Positions 43,983 to 54,580 of a DNA stretch of 64,000 nt are shown here, piece by piece. A program made the translations under genes and the position numbers. Under the pieces are notes generated by a model. It was not told the origin of the DNA, made no database searches, and saw only the letters and a list, made by a program, of their open reading frames with translations. Source of the DNA: Streptomyces sclerotialus. GTDB lineage: Bacteria > Actinomycetota > Actinomycetes > Streptomycetales > Streptomycetaceae. The stretch is from contig JODX01000004.1 of NCBI GenBank assembly GCA_000719105.1, positions 62,001-126,000 of the forward strand, read 5' to 3'. Each line of letters begins with the position of its first letter. The stretch's first letter is position 1.

Positions 43983-44919
43983 GGTAGCCGAGCTGGGCGC
44001 GGCTCTGGCTGCCGAGGGTGGCGGCGAGTTTGGCGATGTGCACGCGGGCCGTTCGGACGTTCATGCCGAGGCGCTCCGCGATGGCGGCGTCCGTGTCGCC
44101 TTCGACGAGCAGGGTGGCGATGGCGCGTTGGCGGGGAGTGATGCCGTTGACCGAGGGCGGCCGGACCGCATGGGGGTACATGGGCGTCGCCAGTCGCCAG
44201 AGGATGTCGAAGGTGGTGGCGAGGTAGGAGAGCACGGCCGGGTGGTGGACCTCCACGGCCATGCTGCGGTCCTCGTTCGCGGGGATGAAGGCCACGGACC
44301 TGTCGATGATGACCATGCGGTTGGGCACCTCGTCGAGGGTGCGGACCTCTACGTCGCCGTCCAGATGCTCGTAGTGGGCGAGGGCCACGAGGTCGTGGCG
44401 TGTGGTGTGCTGGTACAGCGTGCGCATGCGGCCGCCGCGGGAGAGCAGGTCGTGTTCCCGGGTCAGGTCGGCGGCCAGGAGAGCCGGAGGGCGCTTCCCG
44501 CCCGGCTGCACGGTGAGCAGTTCTTCGGTCGCATCGGCCATCACCCGGCCGATGCGGGCGTTGATGTTCTCCGGCCCGCTCAGGACCGTGAAGGCGGCGG
44601 CGTCGGCGAACGACGCGTGCCGGGCGCCGAGCTCCATGAGGGGCTGCAGCATGTCCGCCAGTCGTGATTCCCGCCGGCGTTGCCGGGCGATGTCCTCCGC
44701 GATGTTCCCGAGGAGGCGCGGAAGGGCCACGGCAGGAGAGAGGGGGCGTAGCCACTGGCTGTCGGTGATGTCCGGTTGCAGCAGACCGAGTCCGGTCAGG
44801 CAGGGGGCCGGGTCGGCGTCCCGCCGGCTGAGGCGGCCCTCGCGCAGCGCCCGCTCGTACAGGTGGAGACCCTCTTCGCACAGCTCGTCCGCTCTGTGCC
44901 CGTGCGCCTCGGAGATCAC
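43915..44919 (-). CDS. LuxR-type regulator B
   Basis: The predicted protein has 334 residues with a GTG start overlapping the end of regulator C by 4 bp (GTGA), so the two are translationally coupled. It has the same layout as its paralogues: the LCEEGLHLYERALREGRLSR leader, LTVQPGGKRP, RTLYQHTTRHD, MVIIDRSVAFIPANEDRSMA, then a LuxR HTH (GITPRQRAIATLLVEGDTDA, AIAERLGMNVRTARVHIAKL). The central region probably forms a ligand- or signal-sensing domain. Its last 68 bp overlap regulator A on the other strand. Confidence 0.8.
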   Translation of the reverse strand: MISEAHGHRADELCEEGLHLYERALREGRLSRRDADPAPCLTGLGLLQPDITDSQWLRPLSPAVALPRLLGNIAEDIARQRRRESRLADMLQPLMELGARHASFADAAAFTVLSGPENINARIGRVMADATEELLTVQPGGKRPPALLAADLTREHDLLSRGGRMRTLYQHTTRHDLVALAHYEHLDGDVEVRTLDEVPNRMVIIDRSVAFIPANEDRSMAVEVHHPAVLSYLATTFDILWRLATPMYPHAVRPPSVNGITPRQRAIATLLVEGDTDAAIAERLGMNVRTARVHIAKLAATLGSQSRAQLGYLIGRSGILEQAQKPGHEHERQR

Positions 44920-45926
44920 GTGTGGCTCACTTCCCCGGACTGCGGGGATTCCAGCTCCAGAATCCCCGACTGGGCCACCAGGTAGCCGAGTTGGGCTCGG
45001 CTGCCGCTGCCCAGAGCGGCGGCGAGCTTGGCTATGTGGGCCCTGCAGGTGCGTACGTTCATCCCGAGCCGGCGCGCTATCGCCTCGTCGACGTGCCCCT
45101 CGATGAGCAGCTTGGCGATCGAGCGCTGCACTCCGGTGATGCCGTTGGGGTCGATGTCGTTCGGCACCTCCTCGGTCAGGGGGACCGCGCGTTGCCAGAG
45201 CTGCTCGAACACCATGGCCAGGTAGCGCACGAGGCCGGGATGGCGCAGTTCGAGCGCCACGCTCCGGTCGTCGCCGGCGGGTATGAAGGCGACGGTCCGG
45301 TCGATGACGATCATCCGCTCGATGAGCTCCTCGAGCGTACGGACCTGGATCCTGCCGTCCGAGATCCGCTCGACGTACGCGAGCGTGCTCTGACTGTGCC
45401 GCGCGGTGTGCTGGTACAGCGTGCGGATGCTGACTCCCCGGTCCGCGAGCGGCTTGTCGCGCTCCAGGGCCTCCATGAGCGCGTCGGCGGGGCGGGCGCC
45501 TCCCGGCTGCACCGTCAGCATCTCGCTCCGGCAGTCGGCAGTGGCCGAGTCGAGGGCGGCGTTGATGCGGTCGAAGCCCTCCAGCACGGTGATCGCGTGT
45601 GTGGTGCCCTGGCTCTGGGTGGTGAGGGCGATGAACGGTGCGAAGGAGTCGGTCAGCGCGATCGTCTGGTGCCGGCGCTCCTGGATCTCGCGCTCCAGCG
45701 GGTACAGGCGCTGCGCCAGCGCGGCGGAGGCCGGAACCGGACGCAACCAGTCTGCGTCGTCGGGATCCGGGTGCAGCAGGGCGAACTCCAGCAGGCAGGG
45801 GGCCCGGTCCACGTCCGCGCGGCTGATTCGTCCGGAGCGCAGGGCGCGGGCGTAAAGCCGCGCGCCTTCCTCGCACAACTCAGTGACAGCATGGGGATGT
45901 GTCGTTTTCGAGTTGTTTGTGCCCAT
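44916..45926 (-). CDS. LuxR-type regulator C
   Basis: The predicted protein has 336 residues; the ATG follows a GGTGGAGAT ribosome site. LCEEGARLYARALRSGRISR, LTVQPGGARP, RTLYQHTARHSQ and IVIDRTVAFIPAGDDRSVAL show paralogy to A and B. The C-terminal LuxR HTH is GITGVQRSIAKLLIEGHVDE, AIARRLGMNVRTCRAHIAKL. It is the first gene of the C-B operon and diverges from the DSGW-peptide operon, with 130 bp between the starts. In that gap GAACATG occurs twice, 10 bp apart (45948 and 45958), a candidate binding site. Confidence 0.8.
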   Translation of the reverse strand: MGTNNSKTTHPHAVTELCEEGARLYARALRSGRISRADVDRAPCLLEFALLHPDPDDADWLRPVPASAALAQRLYPLEREIQERRHQTIALTDSFAPFIALTTQSQGTTHAITVLEGFDRINAALDSATADCRSEMLTVQPGGARPADALMEALERDKPLADRGVSIRTLYQHTARHSQSTLAYVERISDGRIQVRTLEELIERMIVIDRTVAFIPAGDDRSVALELRHPGLVRYLAMVFEQLWQRAVPLTEEVPNDIDPNGITGVQRSIAKLLIEGHVDEAIARRLGMNVRTCRAHIAKLAAALGSGSRAQLGYLVAQSGILELESPQSGEVSHT

Positions 45927-46056
45927 ATCTCCACCCCCCAGGGTCCTGAACATGCAGGAACATGATGCATCGTCCCTGTGGCATTGACGTGCCTGAATGA
46001 GCCATCGTCTTGTTCTGCGGGGGAGAGAATTCCATCAAGTGAGGACGAAGCCGACT

Positions 46057-46359
46057 ATGCGCGCGAGATTGCTTGGTTCAGTGCTTGCCGCCGTCTTCTC
46101 CGCCGCACTGGGTCTTGGCGCCGTGGGGGGTTCGGCCCACGTGGCAGAGGATGCGCACGTGACGGCCGAGGTGGACAGTGGCTGGACCGCTGTTCAGGCC
46201 GACAGTGGCTGGAACGCCGCGCCGGCTGACAGTGGCTGGAACGCCGCGCCGGCTGACAGTGGCTGGACCGCGGCGGCTCCGGCGGACAGCGGCTGGAACT
46301 CTGTTCAGGCCGACAGCGGCTGGAATCCCGTGCCGCCTGTCACGGAGGCAGAGGTATGA
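46057..46359 (+). CDS. Putative secreted peptide precursor with six DSGW repeats
   Basis: The predicted protein has 100 residues. The ATG at 46057 has GAGGACGAAG upstream; a GTG at 46039 is a less likely start. A signal-like N-terminus (RARLLGSVLAAVFSAALGLG) ends around GSAHVAED. Then DSGW appears six times at 9-10 residue intervals, in units such as ADSGWNAAP, ADSGWTAAAP and ADSGWNSVQ, ending DSGWNPVPPV. The units differ in third-base positions and in residues, so the repeats look selected. Its stop overlaps the start of the Rieske-like gene (ATGA). A multi-core peptide, a signalling peptide or a small repeated wall protein are all possible; I recognise no known family. Confidence 0.65.
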   Translation: MRARLLGSVLAAVFSAALGLGAVGGSAHVAEDAHVTAEVDSGWTAVQADSGWNAAPADSGWNAAPADSGWTAAAPADSGWNSVQADSGWNPVPPVTEAEV

Positions 46360-46691
46360 CGACTCCGCCTGACGACCGCTCCTTCCGCCGCGAGATGGCC
46401 ACCGCCTACCGCTCCGGCTGGCACTTCATCGACCTGGCCACCGCCATCCCCCACAGCGGTGACTCGTTGATGGTGACCGTGTTCGGCGAGCCGGTGGTGG
46501 TCGCCCGGGACGAGGACGAGGACATCCGGGCGTACCGGTGTCTGCGGCGCCCGCGCGGCGCGCCACAGCCAGTGCGGTGTGCCGTGCGATACGGAATGAT
46601 TTTCGTCAACCTTGACCAGCGCGACCACCAACTGCCCCACCCGGAGGCCCCAGCCGCCTCGATCATCGCAGCCACCCCCCGCAGTGCCTGA
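46356..46691 (+). CDS. Shortened Rieske-like protein
   Basis: The predicted protein has 111 residues. Its start overlaps the peptide gene stop by ATGA, which shows translational coupling. GWHFIDLATAIPHSGDSLMV, then TVFGEPVVVARDEDEDIRAY, follows the opening of Rieske oxygenase domains. At the point where C-x-H-R-G is expected the protein reads RCLRRPRGA, so the His ligand is absent. The second C-x2-H loop is missing altogether, the sequence passing straight to RCAVRYGMIFVNLD, which resembles the end of such domains. It probably does not hold a [2Fe-2S] cluster. It might be a binding or maturation partner for the peptide, or a decaying oxygenase. Confidence 0.6.
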   Translation: MTTPPDDRSFRREMATAYRSGWHFIDLATAIPHSGDSLMVTVFGEPVVVARDEDEDIRAYRCLRRPRGAPQPVRCAVRYGMIFVNLDQRDHQLPHPEAPAASIIAATPRSA

Positions 46692-46736
46692 CGCGATTCC
46701 CCCGTCGTTAAAGATCGCTCAGGCGCTTCCCCCCAG

Positions 46737-46775
46737 CAGCGGCGTCACCGTGACCTGAACACGGTGACGCCGCTG
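46737..46775. terminator. Terminator after the peptide operon
   Basis: A perfect 16-bp stem (46737-46752 with 46760-46775) with a 7-nt loop, 45 bp after the Rieske-like gene. Confidence 0.9.
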
Positions 46776-47092
46776 CAGGTTTGTCACGAGATCACCGGTA
46801 TGCACGGCTGTGTCCCCCAGTCGAATCTGACTGGATCCAGCCGCAACCACGATCACATGCACAATCGCAGTCTCCTGGGCCACATTCGCCGCGTCGGCCG
46901 CCCTGCCCCGGCCCGTCCGGGTGGGCGGCGTCCACGTCTCGGCTCAACCGTTCGTCCCCGGCGGTGAGCCGCTCCGCGCGCCGGCCCGTATGCAACGCCG
47001 ACCGGCCGCGATCGCACCGATCGGCGGCAGCGGGGTAGTCGGACACCCATGGGCACCGAGGTGAAAGTCCGCGTCCGCGATCTCGCGCGGCC
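46776..47092. other. Intergenic region, no gene seen
   Basis: The stretch between the peptide operon terminator and the clpB control region holds only shadow frames without ribosome sites. Confidence 0.5.
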
Positions 47093-47113
47093 CTTGAGTG
47101 GAATAGACTCAAC
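47093..47113. promoter_or_regulatory. HAIR element upstream of clpB
   Basis: CTTGAGT-N7-ACTCAAC, 13 of 14 positions of the HspR consensus, 98 bp upstream of clpB. It places clpB in the HspR regulon with the dnaK operon. Confidence 0.85.
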
Positions 47114-47210
47114 TTTGTGTACGTTGCCCTAGTCACGCCACCGTCACCGTCATTGTCACCGTGACGCAGGCGACAGCCGAGCGACGCCGAGCAAGGAGGA
47201 GAACGCGAAC

Positions 47211-49817
<2,607 letters not shown>

Positions 49818-49966
49818 CCTCGCGGTGGCCGAAGTGACCCGCGGAGGCGGATGCGGGGCGGTGGACGGAATTCCGCCAACGGCGGACCGACCCGGCGGAT
49901 CGGGGGTTGCCACGCCCCGCCCCGCATGGGGGAGGATGGCGGAATCCGTACGAAGGGAAAAACACG

Positions 49967-50494
49967 GTGAGCATCGACCCGTCCTCGATTCCGAACTTCG
50001 GGGGCCAGCAGCCACAGCCGCAGCCGCAAGGACCGGCGGGCCCCGTGGTCCCGGACCAGGACCTCGTGAAGCAGCTCCTCGACCAGATGGAGCTGAAGTA
50101 CGTCGTCGACGACGAGGGTGACCTCGCGGCTCCGTGGGAGCTGTTCCGTACGTACTTCATGTTCCGTGGCGAGGGCGAGCAGCAGGTCTTCTCGGTGCGG
50201 ACGTTCTACGACCGGCCGCACCAGCTCGACGAGAAGCCCGCACTGCTCGAGGCGATCGACGACTGGAACCGCCGCACCCTGTGGCCCAAGGTCTACAGCC
50301 ACACCCACGACGACGGCAGCGTCCGCCTCATCGGCGAGGCGCAGATGCTGATCGGCACCGGCGTCAGCCTGGAGCACTTCGTGTCGTCGACGGTGAGCTG
50401 GGTACGGGCCGCCATCGAGTTCGACCGGTGGCTCGTCGAGCAGCTCGGTCTCGCCGAGGACGTCGACGAGGCCGAGAAGCCCGAGGACGAGTAG
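49967..50494 (+). CDS. YbjN / type III secretion chaperone-like protein
   Basis: The predicted protein has 175 residues with a GTG start and AAGGGA upstream. Residues after a Pro/Gln-rich N-terminus (GGQQPQPQPQG) form a YbjN-type fold: LLDQMELKYVVDDEGDLAAP, LFRTYFMFRGEGEQQVFSVR, then WNRRTLWPKVYSHTHDDGSV. This family resembles secretion chaperones in structure; its job in actinomycetes is unknown. Acidic C-terminus. It stands alone between clpB and the convergent transferase gene. Confidence 0.75.
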   Translation: MSIDPSSIPNFGGQQPQPQPQGPAGPVVPDQDLVKQLLDQMELKYVVDDEGDLAAPWELFRTYFMFRGEGEQQVFSVRTFYDRPHQLDEKPALLEAIDDWNRRTLWPKVYSHTHDDGSVRLIGEAQMLIGTGVSLEHFVSSTVSWVRAAIEFDRWLVEQLGLAEDVDEAEKPEDE

Positions 50495-50525
50495 GCCCCG
50501 CCCGGGCGTGCCGTCACCGGGACCG

Positions 50526-51737
50526 TCACAGGGACGTGCGGCCGTGCACGACCAGGAACGCCCCGTAGCAGAACGAGAGCCCGGCCAGGGCGGCGACCAC
50601 CACGGTCGCGTGCCAGGGCCGGGCTCGCGCCGTCCGTACCAGCGCCCGCGCCACCGGCAGCAGCAGCGGGAAGGCGGGCAGCAGGAAGCGCGGCTTGCAG
50701 GCGAAGAACCCGGCGCCGCCGAGCGCGATCAGCAGCAGCACGGCCGAGTAGACCAGCAGGACCAGCGGCGGCCGGTCGGCGACGAGCAGCGCGAACAGTA
50801 CGACCGTCACCGACACGATCACCAGCGCCATCGTGTACGAGAAGCGGCCCTCGCCCATGATCTGGTCCCGGGCGAACCGCCAGGCGCCCACCCCGAAGTC
50901 GTAGGTGGACCCCCACTTCCGCTGTACCGCGAAGTACCCGCCGAGCGGGTCGCCCGTGCGCACCCCCACCCACAGCACATAGCCGCACCAGCCGAGCGGC
51001 GCCAGCGCGGCACCCGCCCACAGCCCGCGCGGAACGTTCCTGCCGCGTAGCCGCCACACCTCGTACGCCGCCGCCGCGAGCACCGCCGCCGCCACCGCCA
51101 GCCCGTTCGGCCGGGAGAGGCCCGCGAGCGCCGCCAGCGTGCCCGCCCACGCCCAGCGCCCGGTGAGCACCGCGTACAGGGACCAGGCCGCGAAGGCGGT
51201 GAGCAGGGGTTCGGTGTAGGCCAGCGACAGCACGACCGAGTGGGGAAGCAGCCCCCACAGCAGCACCAGCACGACGCCGACGCCGCGGCCGTACAGCCGG
51301 GCCCCGATCGCGTACAGCCCGCAGGCGGCGGCGGCCGCCGCCGTCCAGGACACGACGAGCCCGGCCGCGCCGGCACCGATCGGCAGGATCTCGGTGAGGC
51401 CCCGTACGAGCCCCGGGTAGAGCGGGAAGAAGGCCAGGTCGTTGGCGACGCCGAACCAGCGGTGCTCGACCCGGCCGTAGCCGTGCTCCGCGATGCCCAC
51501 GTACCAGGCCGAGTCCCAGGAGTGCGCGAGCAGGTCGAACGGGTCCCGGCCGGCGTCCCGGCCGAGCGCGACGAGAACGACGACACCGGTGAGCCGGGCG
51601 GCGAGGAACAGCCCGAGGGCCAGGACGATCGCGGGCGGCCGCTCGGGCACCTTCCGGACGCGTGCGGGCGGTCGCCGGGCGTCGTTCCCCTGCGCCTGCG
51701 CCGGCACGGTGCTGACGGGAGTCACACCGGGAACCAT
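50526..51737 (-). CDS. PIG-V-like mannosyltransferase family membrane protein
   Basis: The predicted protein has 403 residues with about ten membrane helices. HSWDSAWYVGIAEHGYG is the WDSxWY hallmark near the first extracytoplasmic loop of PIG-V-like GT-C transferases, with the catalytic Asp. FFPLYPGLVRGL follows, also typical. It is expected to use a polyprenyl-linked sugar donor outside the membrane; acceptor unknown. No strong ribosome site is seen before the ATG at 51737. It lies 58 bp downstream of the convergent-direction end of the aminotransferase gene? No: both read leftward, the aminotransferase being upstream, so they may be co-transcribed. Confidence 0.75.
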   Translation of the reverse strand: MVPGVTPVSTVPAQAQGNDARRPPARVRKVPERPPAIVLALGLFLAARLTGVVVLVALGRDAGRDPFDLLAHSWDSAWYVGIAEHGYGRVEHRWFGVANDLAFFPLYPGLVRGLTEILPIGAGAAGLVVSWTAAAAAACGLYAIGARLYGRGVGVVLVLLWGLLPHSVVLSLAYTEPLLTAFAAWSLYAVLTGRWAWAGTLAALAGLSRPNGLAVAAAVLAAAAYEVWRLRGRNVPRGLWAGAALAPLGWCGYVLWVGVRTGDPLGGYFAVQRKWGSTYDFGVGAWRFARDQIMGEGRFSYTMALVIVSVTVVLFALLVADRPPLVLLVYSAVLLLIALGGAGFFACKPRFLLPAFPLLLPVARALVRTARARPWHATVVVAALAGLSFCYGAFLVVHGRTSL

Positions 51738-51795
51738 GCGTCCGGTTAATCGGATTTGCCAGCTTTACACGCCAGTAATGTCCGGAATTACGCCC

Positions 51796-53010
51796 CTAGA
51801 AGGCTGCCCTGAGCCGCTTGACCGCCTCCTGGAGCACCTCCACCTGCTTGCAGAAGGCGAACCGCACGAAGGGCGCACCGGCCTCCCGGTCGTCGTAGAA
51901 GACGGCGTTCGGAATGGCGACCACGCCCGCCCGCTCCGGCAGCGCACGGCAGAAGGCGAAGCCGTCCGGTTCGCCGAGCGGCCGGATGTCGGTGGTGACG
52001 AAGTACGTGCCCGCCGGCCGGAACACCCGGAACCCCGCCTCCGCCAGCCCCGCCGCCAGCACGTCCCGCTTGGCCAGCATGTCCGCGCGGAACGCCGCGA
52101 AGTACGTCTCCGGCAGCGCGAGCGCCTCGGCGACGGCGTACTGGAAGGGCCCGGACGAGACGTACGTCAGGAACTGCTTCGCCGAGCGCACGGCGGACAC
52201 CAGGGCGGGCGGGGCCGTCACCCAGCCGACCTTCCACCCGGTGAACGAGAACGACTTCCCCGCACTGCCGATGGTGACGGTCCGCTCCCGCATCCCCGGG
52301 AAGGTCGCGAGCGGTACGTGTTCGGCGTCGTCGAACACCAGGTGCTCGTAGACCTCGTCGGTGACGACCAGCAGGTCCCGCTCGACGGCCAGCTCCGCGA
52401 TCGCCGCGAGCTCGGCGCGGGTCAGGACGGTGCCGGTCGGGTTGTGCGGGGTGTTGATCAGCAGCAGCCGGGTGCGGTCGGTGACGGCGTCCCGCAGCTC
52501 GTCGAGGTCCAGCCGGAAGGACGACACGCCGTCCTCGTCGCGGTGCGGCCGCAGCGTGACCGGCACCCGCCGTGCGCCCGCCATGGCGATGCACGCCGCG
52601 TACGAGTCGTAGTACGGCTCCAGGGCGATCACCTCGTCGCCGGGCTCCAGCAGGGCGAGCAGCGACGCGGCGATGGCCTCCGTCGCGCCCGCCGTGACGA
52701 GCACCTCCGTGTCGGCGTCGTACAGCAGCCCGTACCGCCGCTCCTGGTGCGCCGCGACGGCCGCGCGCAGCTCCGGGACGCCGGGGCCGGGCGGGTACTG
52801 GTTGCCCCGGCCGTCGCGCAGCGCCCGCACGGCGGCCTCGCGGATCTCCTCCGGTCCGTCCGTGTCGGGGAAGCCCTGGCCGAGGTTGATGGACCCGGTG
52901 CTGAGGGCCAGGGCCGACATCTCGGCGAAGATCGTCGTCCCGAACTCGGCGAGCCGGCGGTTCAGCGGCGGACGTACGGGGCCAGGAGCGGGGTGCGGGC
53001 TGGAGGTCAT
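51796..53010 (-). CDS. Pyridoxal-phosphate class I/II aminotransferase
   Basis: The predicted protein has 404 residues. The ATG at 53010 has AGGA at a good distance; an in-frame ATG at 53019 does not. INLGQGFPDTDGP, NQYPPGPGVPELRAAVAAHQ, NTPHNPTGTVLT, VTDEVYEHLVFD and the PLP-lysine motif SAGKSFSFTGWKVGW define a family of aspartate- or N-succinyldiaminopimelate-type aminotransferases (DapC). The substrate is not settled. From memory, the orthologous gene (SCO3658) holds the attB site of actinophage TG1 around this lysine motif; here it is uninterrupted. Confidence 0.9.
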   Translation of the reverse strand: MTSSPHPAPGPVRPPLNRRLAEFGTTIFAEMSALALSTGSINLGQGFPDTDGPEEIREAAVRALRDGRGNQYPPGPGVPELRAAVAAHQERRYGLLYDADTEVLVTAGATEAIAASLLALLEPGDEVIALEPYYDSYAACIAMAGARRVPVTLRPHRDEDGVSSFRLDLDELRDAVTDRTRLLLINTPHNPTGTVLTRAELAAIAELAVERDLLVVTDEVYEHLVFDDAEHVPLATFPGMRERTVTIGSAGKSFSFTGWKVGWVTAPPALVSAVRSAKQFLTYVSSGPFQYAVAEALALPETYFAAFRADMLAKRDVLAAGLAEAGFRVFRPAGTYFVTTDIRPLGEPDGFAFCRALPERAGVVAIPNAVFYDDREAGAPFVRFAFCKQVEVLQEAVKRLRAAF

Positions 53011-53168
53011 GGCCGTCATCCTGCGCCGAAGCTCTGGAGTTGCTCAACTCTGCTTTGGCCCGATGGGGCGGAGGGCATCTCCCGGTCACGCAAGAAGCGG
53101 GGGACCGGTTCCGAGCCCACGGGGGGCCACGCGGGAGCCGCTTCGGGGGAAGAAAGGTGGGTGGCGCC

Positions 53169-53438
53169 ATGCTCTTCGAGGGACTCGGCATCATCCTGGC
53201 GATCGTCTGTGTGCTGGCGGTGATCGCGGTGGTCGTGATGGTCGTCGCCCGTGCGCCGCGGGCACGGGCGGGGACCTCGCGGAGGTCCTCCTCGTCGGAG
53301 TCGTCGCGCAACAGCTGGTGGGCCGATGGCGGTGGGAGCTCCGGCTCGCACTCGGGCGGCGGCTCGTGCGGAAGCGGGTCCTCCTGCGGTGGCGGCTCCT
53401 CCTGCGGTGGCGGCGGTGGCTGCGGCGGAGGCAGTTGA
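53169..53438 (+). CDS. Small membrane protein with Gly/Ser/Cys-rich tail
   Basis: The predicted protein has 89 residues. One N-terminal membrane helix (GIILAIVCVLAVIAVVVMVV) is followed by a basic stretch and a tail of about 55 residues rich in Ser and Gly with six cysteines in CGS/CGG contexts. AGGTGG lies upstream of the ATG. Function unknown; the tail could bind metal or form disulphides outside the cell. A compound hairpin follows. Confidence 0.65.
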   Translation: MLFEGLGIILAIVCVLAVIAVVVMVVARAPRARAGTSRRSSSSESSRNSWWADGGGSSGSHSGGGSCGSGSSCGGGSSCGGGGGCGGGS

Positions 53439-53493
53439 CACGGGGCGGCCGGGCTCCGCGCGGGACACGCGGGGCGCTGGGACGACTGGGACA

Positions 53494-53534
53494 CGGGCGC
53501 CCTCCGGAAGGTGAGACCTTCCGGCGGGCGCCCC
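53494..53534. terminator. Terminator after the small membrane protein gene
   Basis: An inner perfect 9-bp stem (CCGGAAGGT with ACCTTCCGG, loop GAG) sits in an outer GGGCGCC/GGCGCCC stem. Confidence 0.8.
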
Positions 53535-53918
53535 GTCGTGTGGGGAGGCGTGCGCGGGGAGCGTGTGCTTCGGGTCGCCGCACGGGACGGGTGCGTGTTC
53601 ACACGTATCAGCAGGTAACCGGGCGCACCGGGAGCACTCCGACGTAGTGGGCGCACGCCGGTTGAACAGTTGAGCTGGAGAGCCCTCGGGGGGATGGAAA
53701 CCCTACGAAGATGGGTAAAAACGCTGTGGCGGCGCCACAGTTCATGATTCCCTATAAATCACCAACGCAGCCCCCGGACGTCCTCACCCGACAGGCCTGA
53801 CCGGGCTGATCAGACCAAATCGGACGTCCCCTTGGAGCTGGCCGACCGGGCGATTCCCCGGTCCAGACCGGGGCGTGCCGGATCCACTCCACTCCTTGCG
53901 TGCTTGCGGAGCCGACCC
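53535..53918. other. Intergenic region before the DUF2617 gene
   Basis: No gene is seen. A short dyad, CTGTGGC-GGC-GCCACAG at 53724-53740, is followed by an AT-rich patch (CCTATAAATCACC), perhaps the promoter and operator of the next gene. Confidence 0.45.
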
Positions 53919-54437
53919 ATGCTCACGACCCTGAACACCTCCTACACCGACACGAGCGCGGCCGATCTCGCCTGGGCGCTGGGCCGCGAGCCGCTGCCCG
54001 CGCTCGCCACGCTCGACCTGGAACTCGCCGGCGCGCAACTGCAGTTGAGATTGCTCGGCGCGTCCCATCAGGTGCTCCTGGAGGAGGAAAGGGGCATGTG
54101 CTCGGAGACGGTCGCCTGCATGCCCGGATCCAGCACGCCGCTCCCGCTCGGCGTGGCCAAGCGGGTCGGTGACTGGGAGTACGAGTTCGCGGCACGCGTG
54201 GAGGTCCTGCCGGCGGGCTGCTTCGCGGGCCGGGCCCAGGAGTTGCTGGCACTGGTCTCCGACCACCCCCACGGCCTCGCGGGCATCTTCCCCGGCAGCC
54301 CTCATGCCTTCACGGCGATGCTGGCCCAGCGCCACCAGGGACAGGTCCACTGGCGCACCTGGCACGCGTACCCGCAGGACGGCCAGCTGGTGGCCACCAG
54401 AACGCGCGTGGGGGTACGGGTGCCGGCGGGTGTGTAA
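53919..54437 (+). CDS. DUF2617 family protein
   Basis: The predicted protein has 172 residues with an ATG 8 bases after GGAG. The opening TLNTSYTDTSAADLAWALGR and the middle GSSTPLPLGVAKRVGDWEYE and FPGSPHAFTAMLAQRHQGQV match DUF2617, an actinobacterial family of unknown function. It lies 143 bp upstream of the spermidine-synthase-like gene, the common order in Streptomyces. Confidence 0.8.
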   Translation: MLTTLNTSYTDTSAADLAWALGREPLPALATLDLELAGAQLQLRLLGASHQVLLEEERGMCSETVACMPGSSTPLPLGVAKRVGDWEYEFAARVEVLPAGCFAGRAQELLALVSDHPHGLAGIFPGSPHAFTAMLAQRHQGQVHWRTWHAYPQDGQLVATRTRVGVRVPAGV

Positions 54438-54580
54438 GGCGTGAAGTGGCCTGACGGGACGGCGATTTGGCGAGAGCGGCAAGAGGAAACGCTCCCGCAC
54501 CCGTCCGGTGTCGCGCAGAGCGGTACTTCCACACGTGTGGGTGACGTAGTGCGCCGCGGGCGTGACGTAGCGTTCCCAGC

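Noticed and set aside
43454..45876. Long Arg/Pro-rich frames overlapping the LuxR genes
   Set aside because: They are alternative frames of the regulators; only the frames with HTH motifs and coupled starts are kept.
46057..46359. DSGW repeats as a sequencing or assembly artefact
   Set aside because: The units differ in several residues and in synonymous positions, and the gene ends in a precise ATGA overlap with the next gene.
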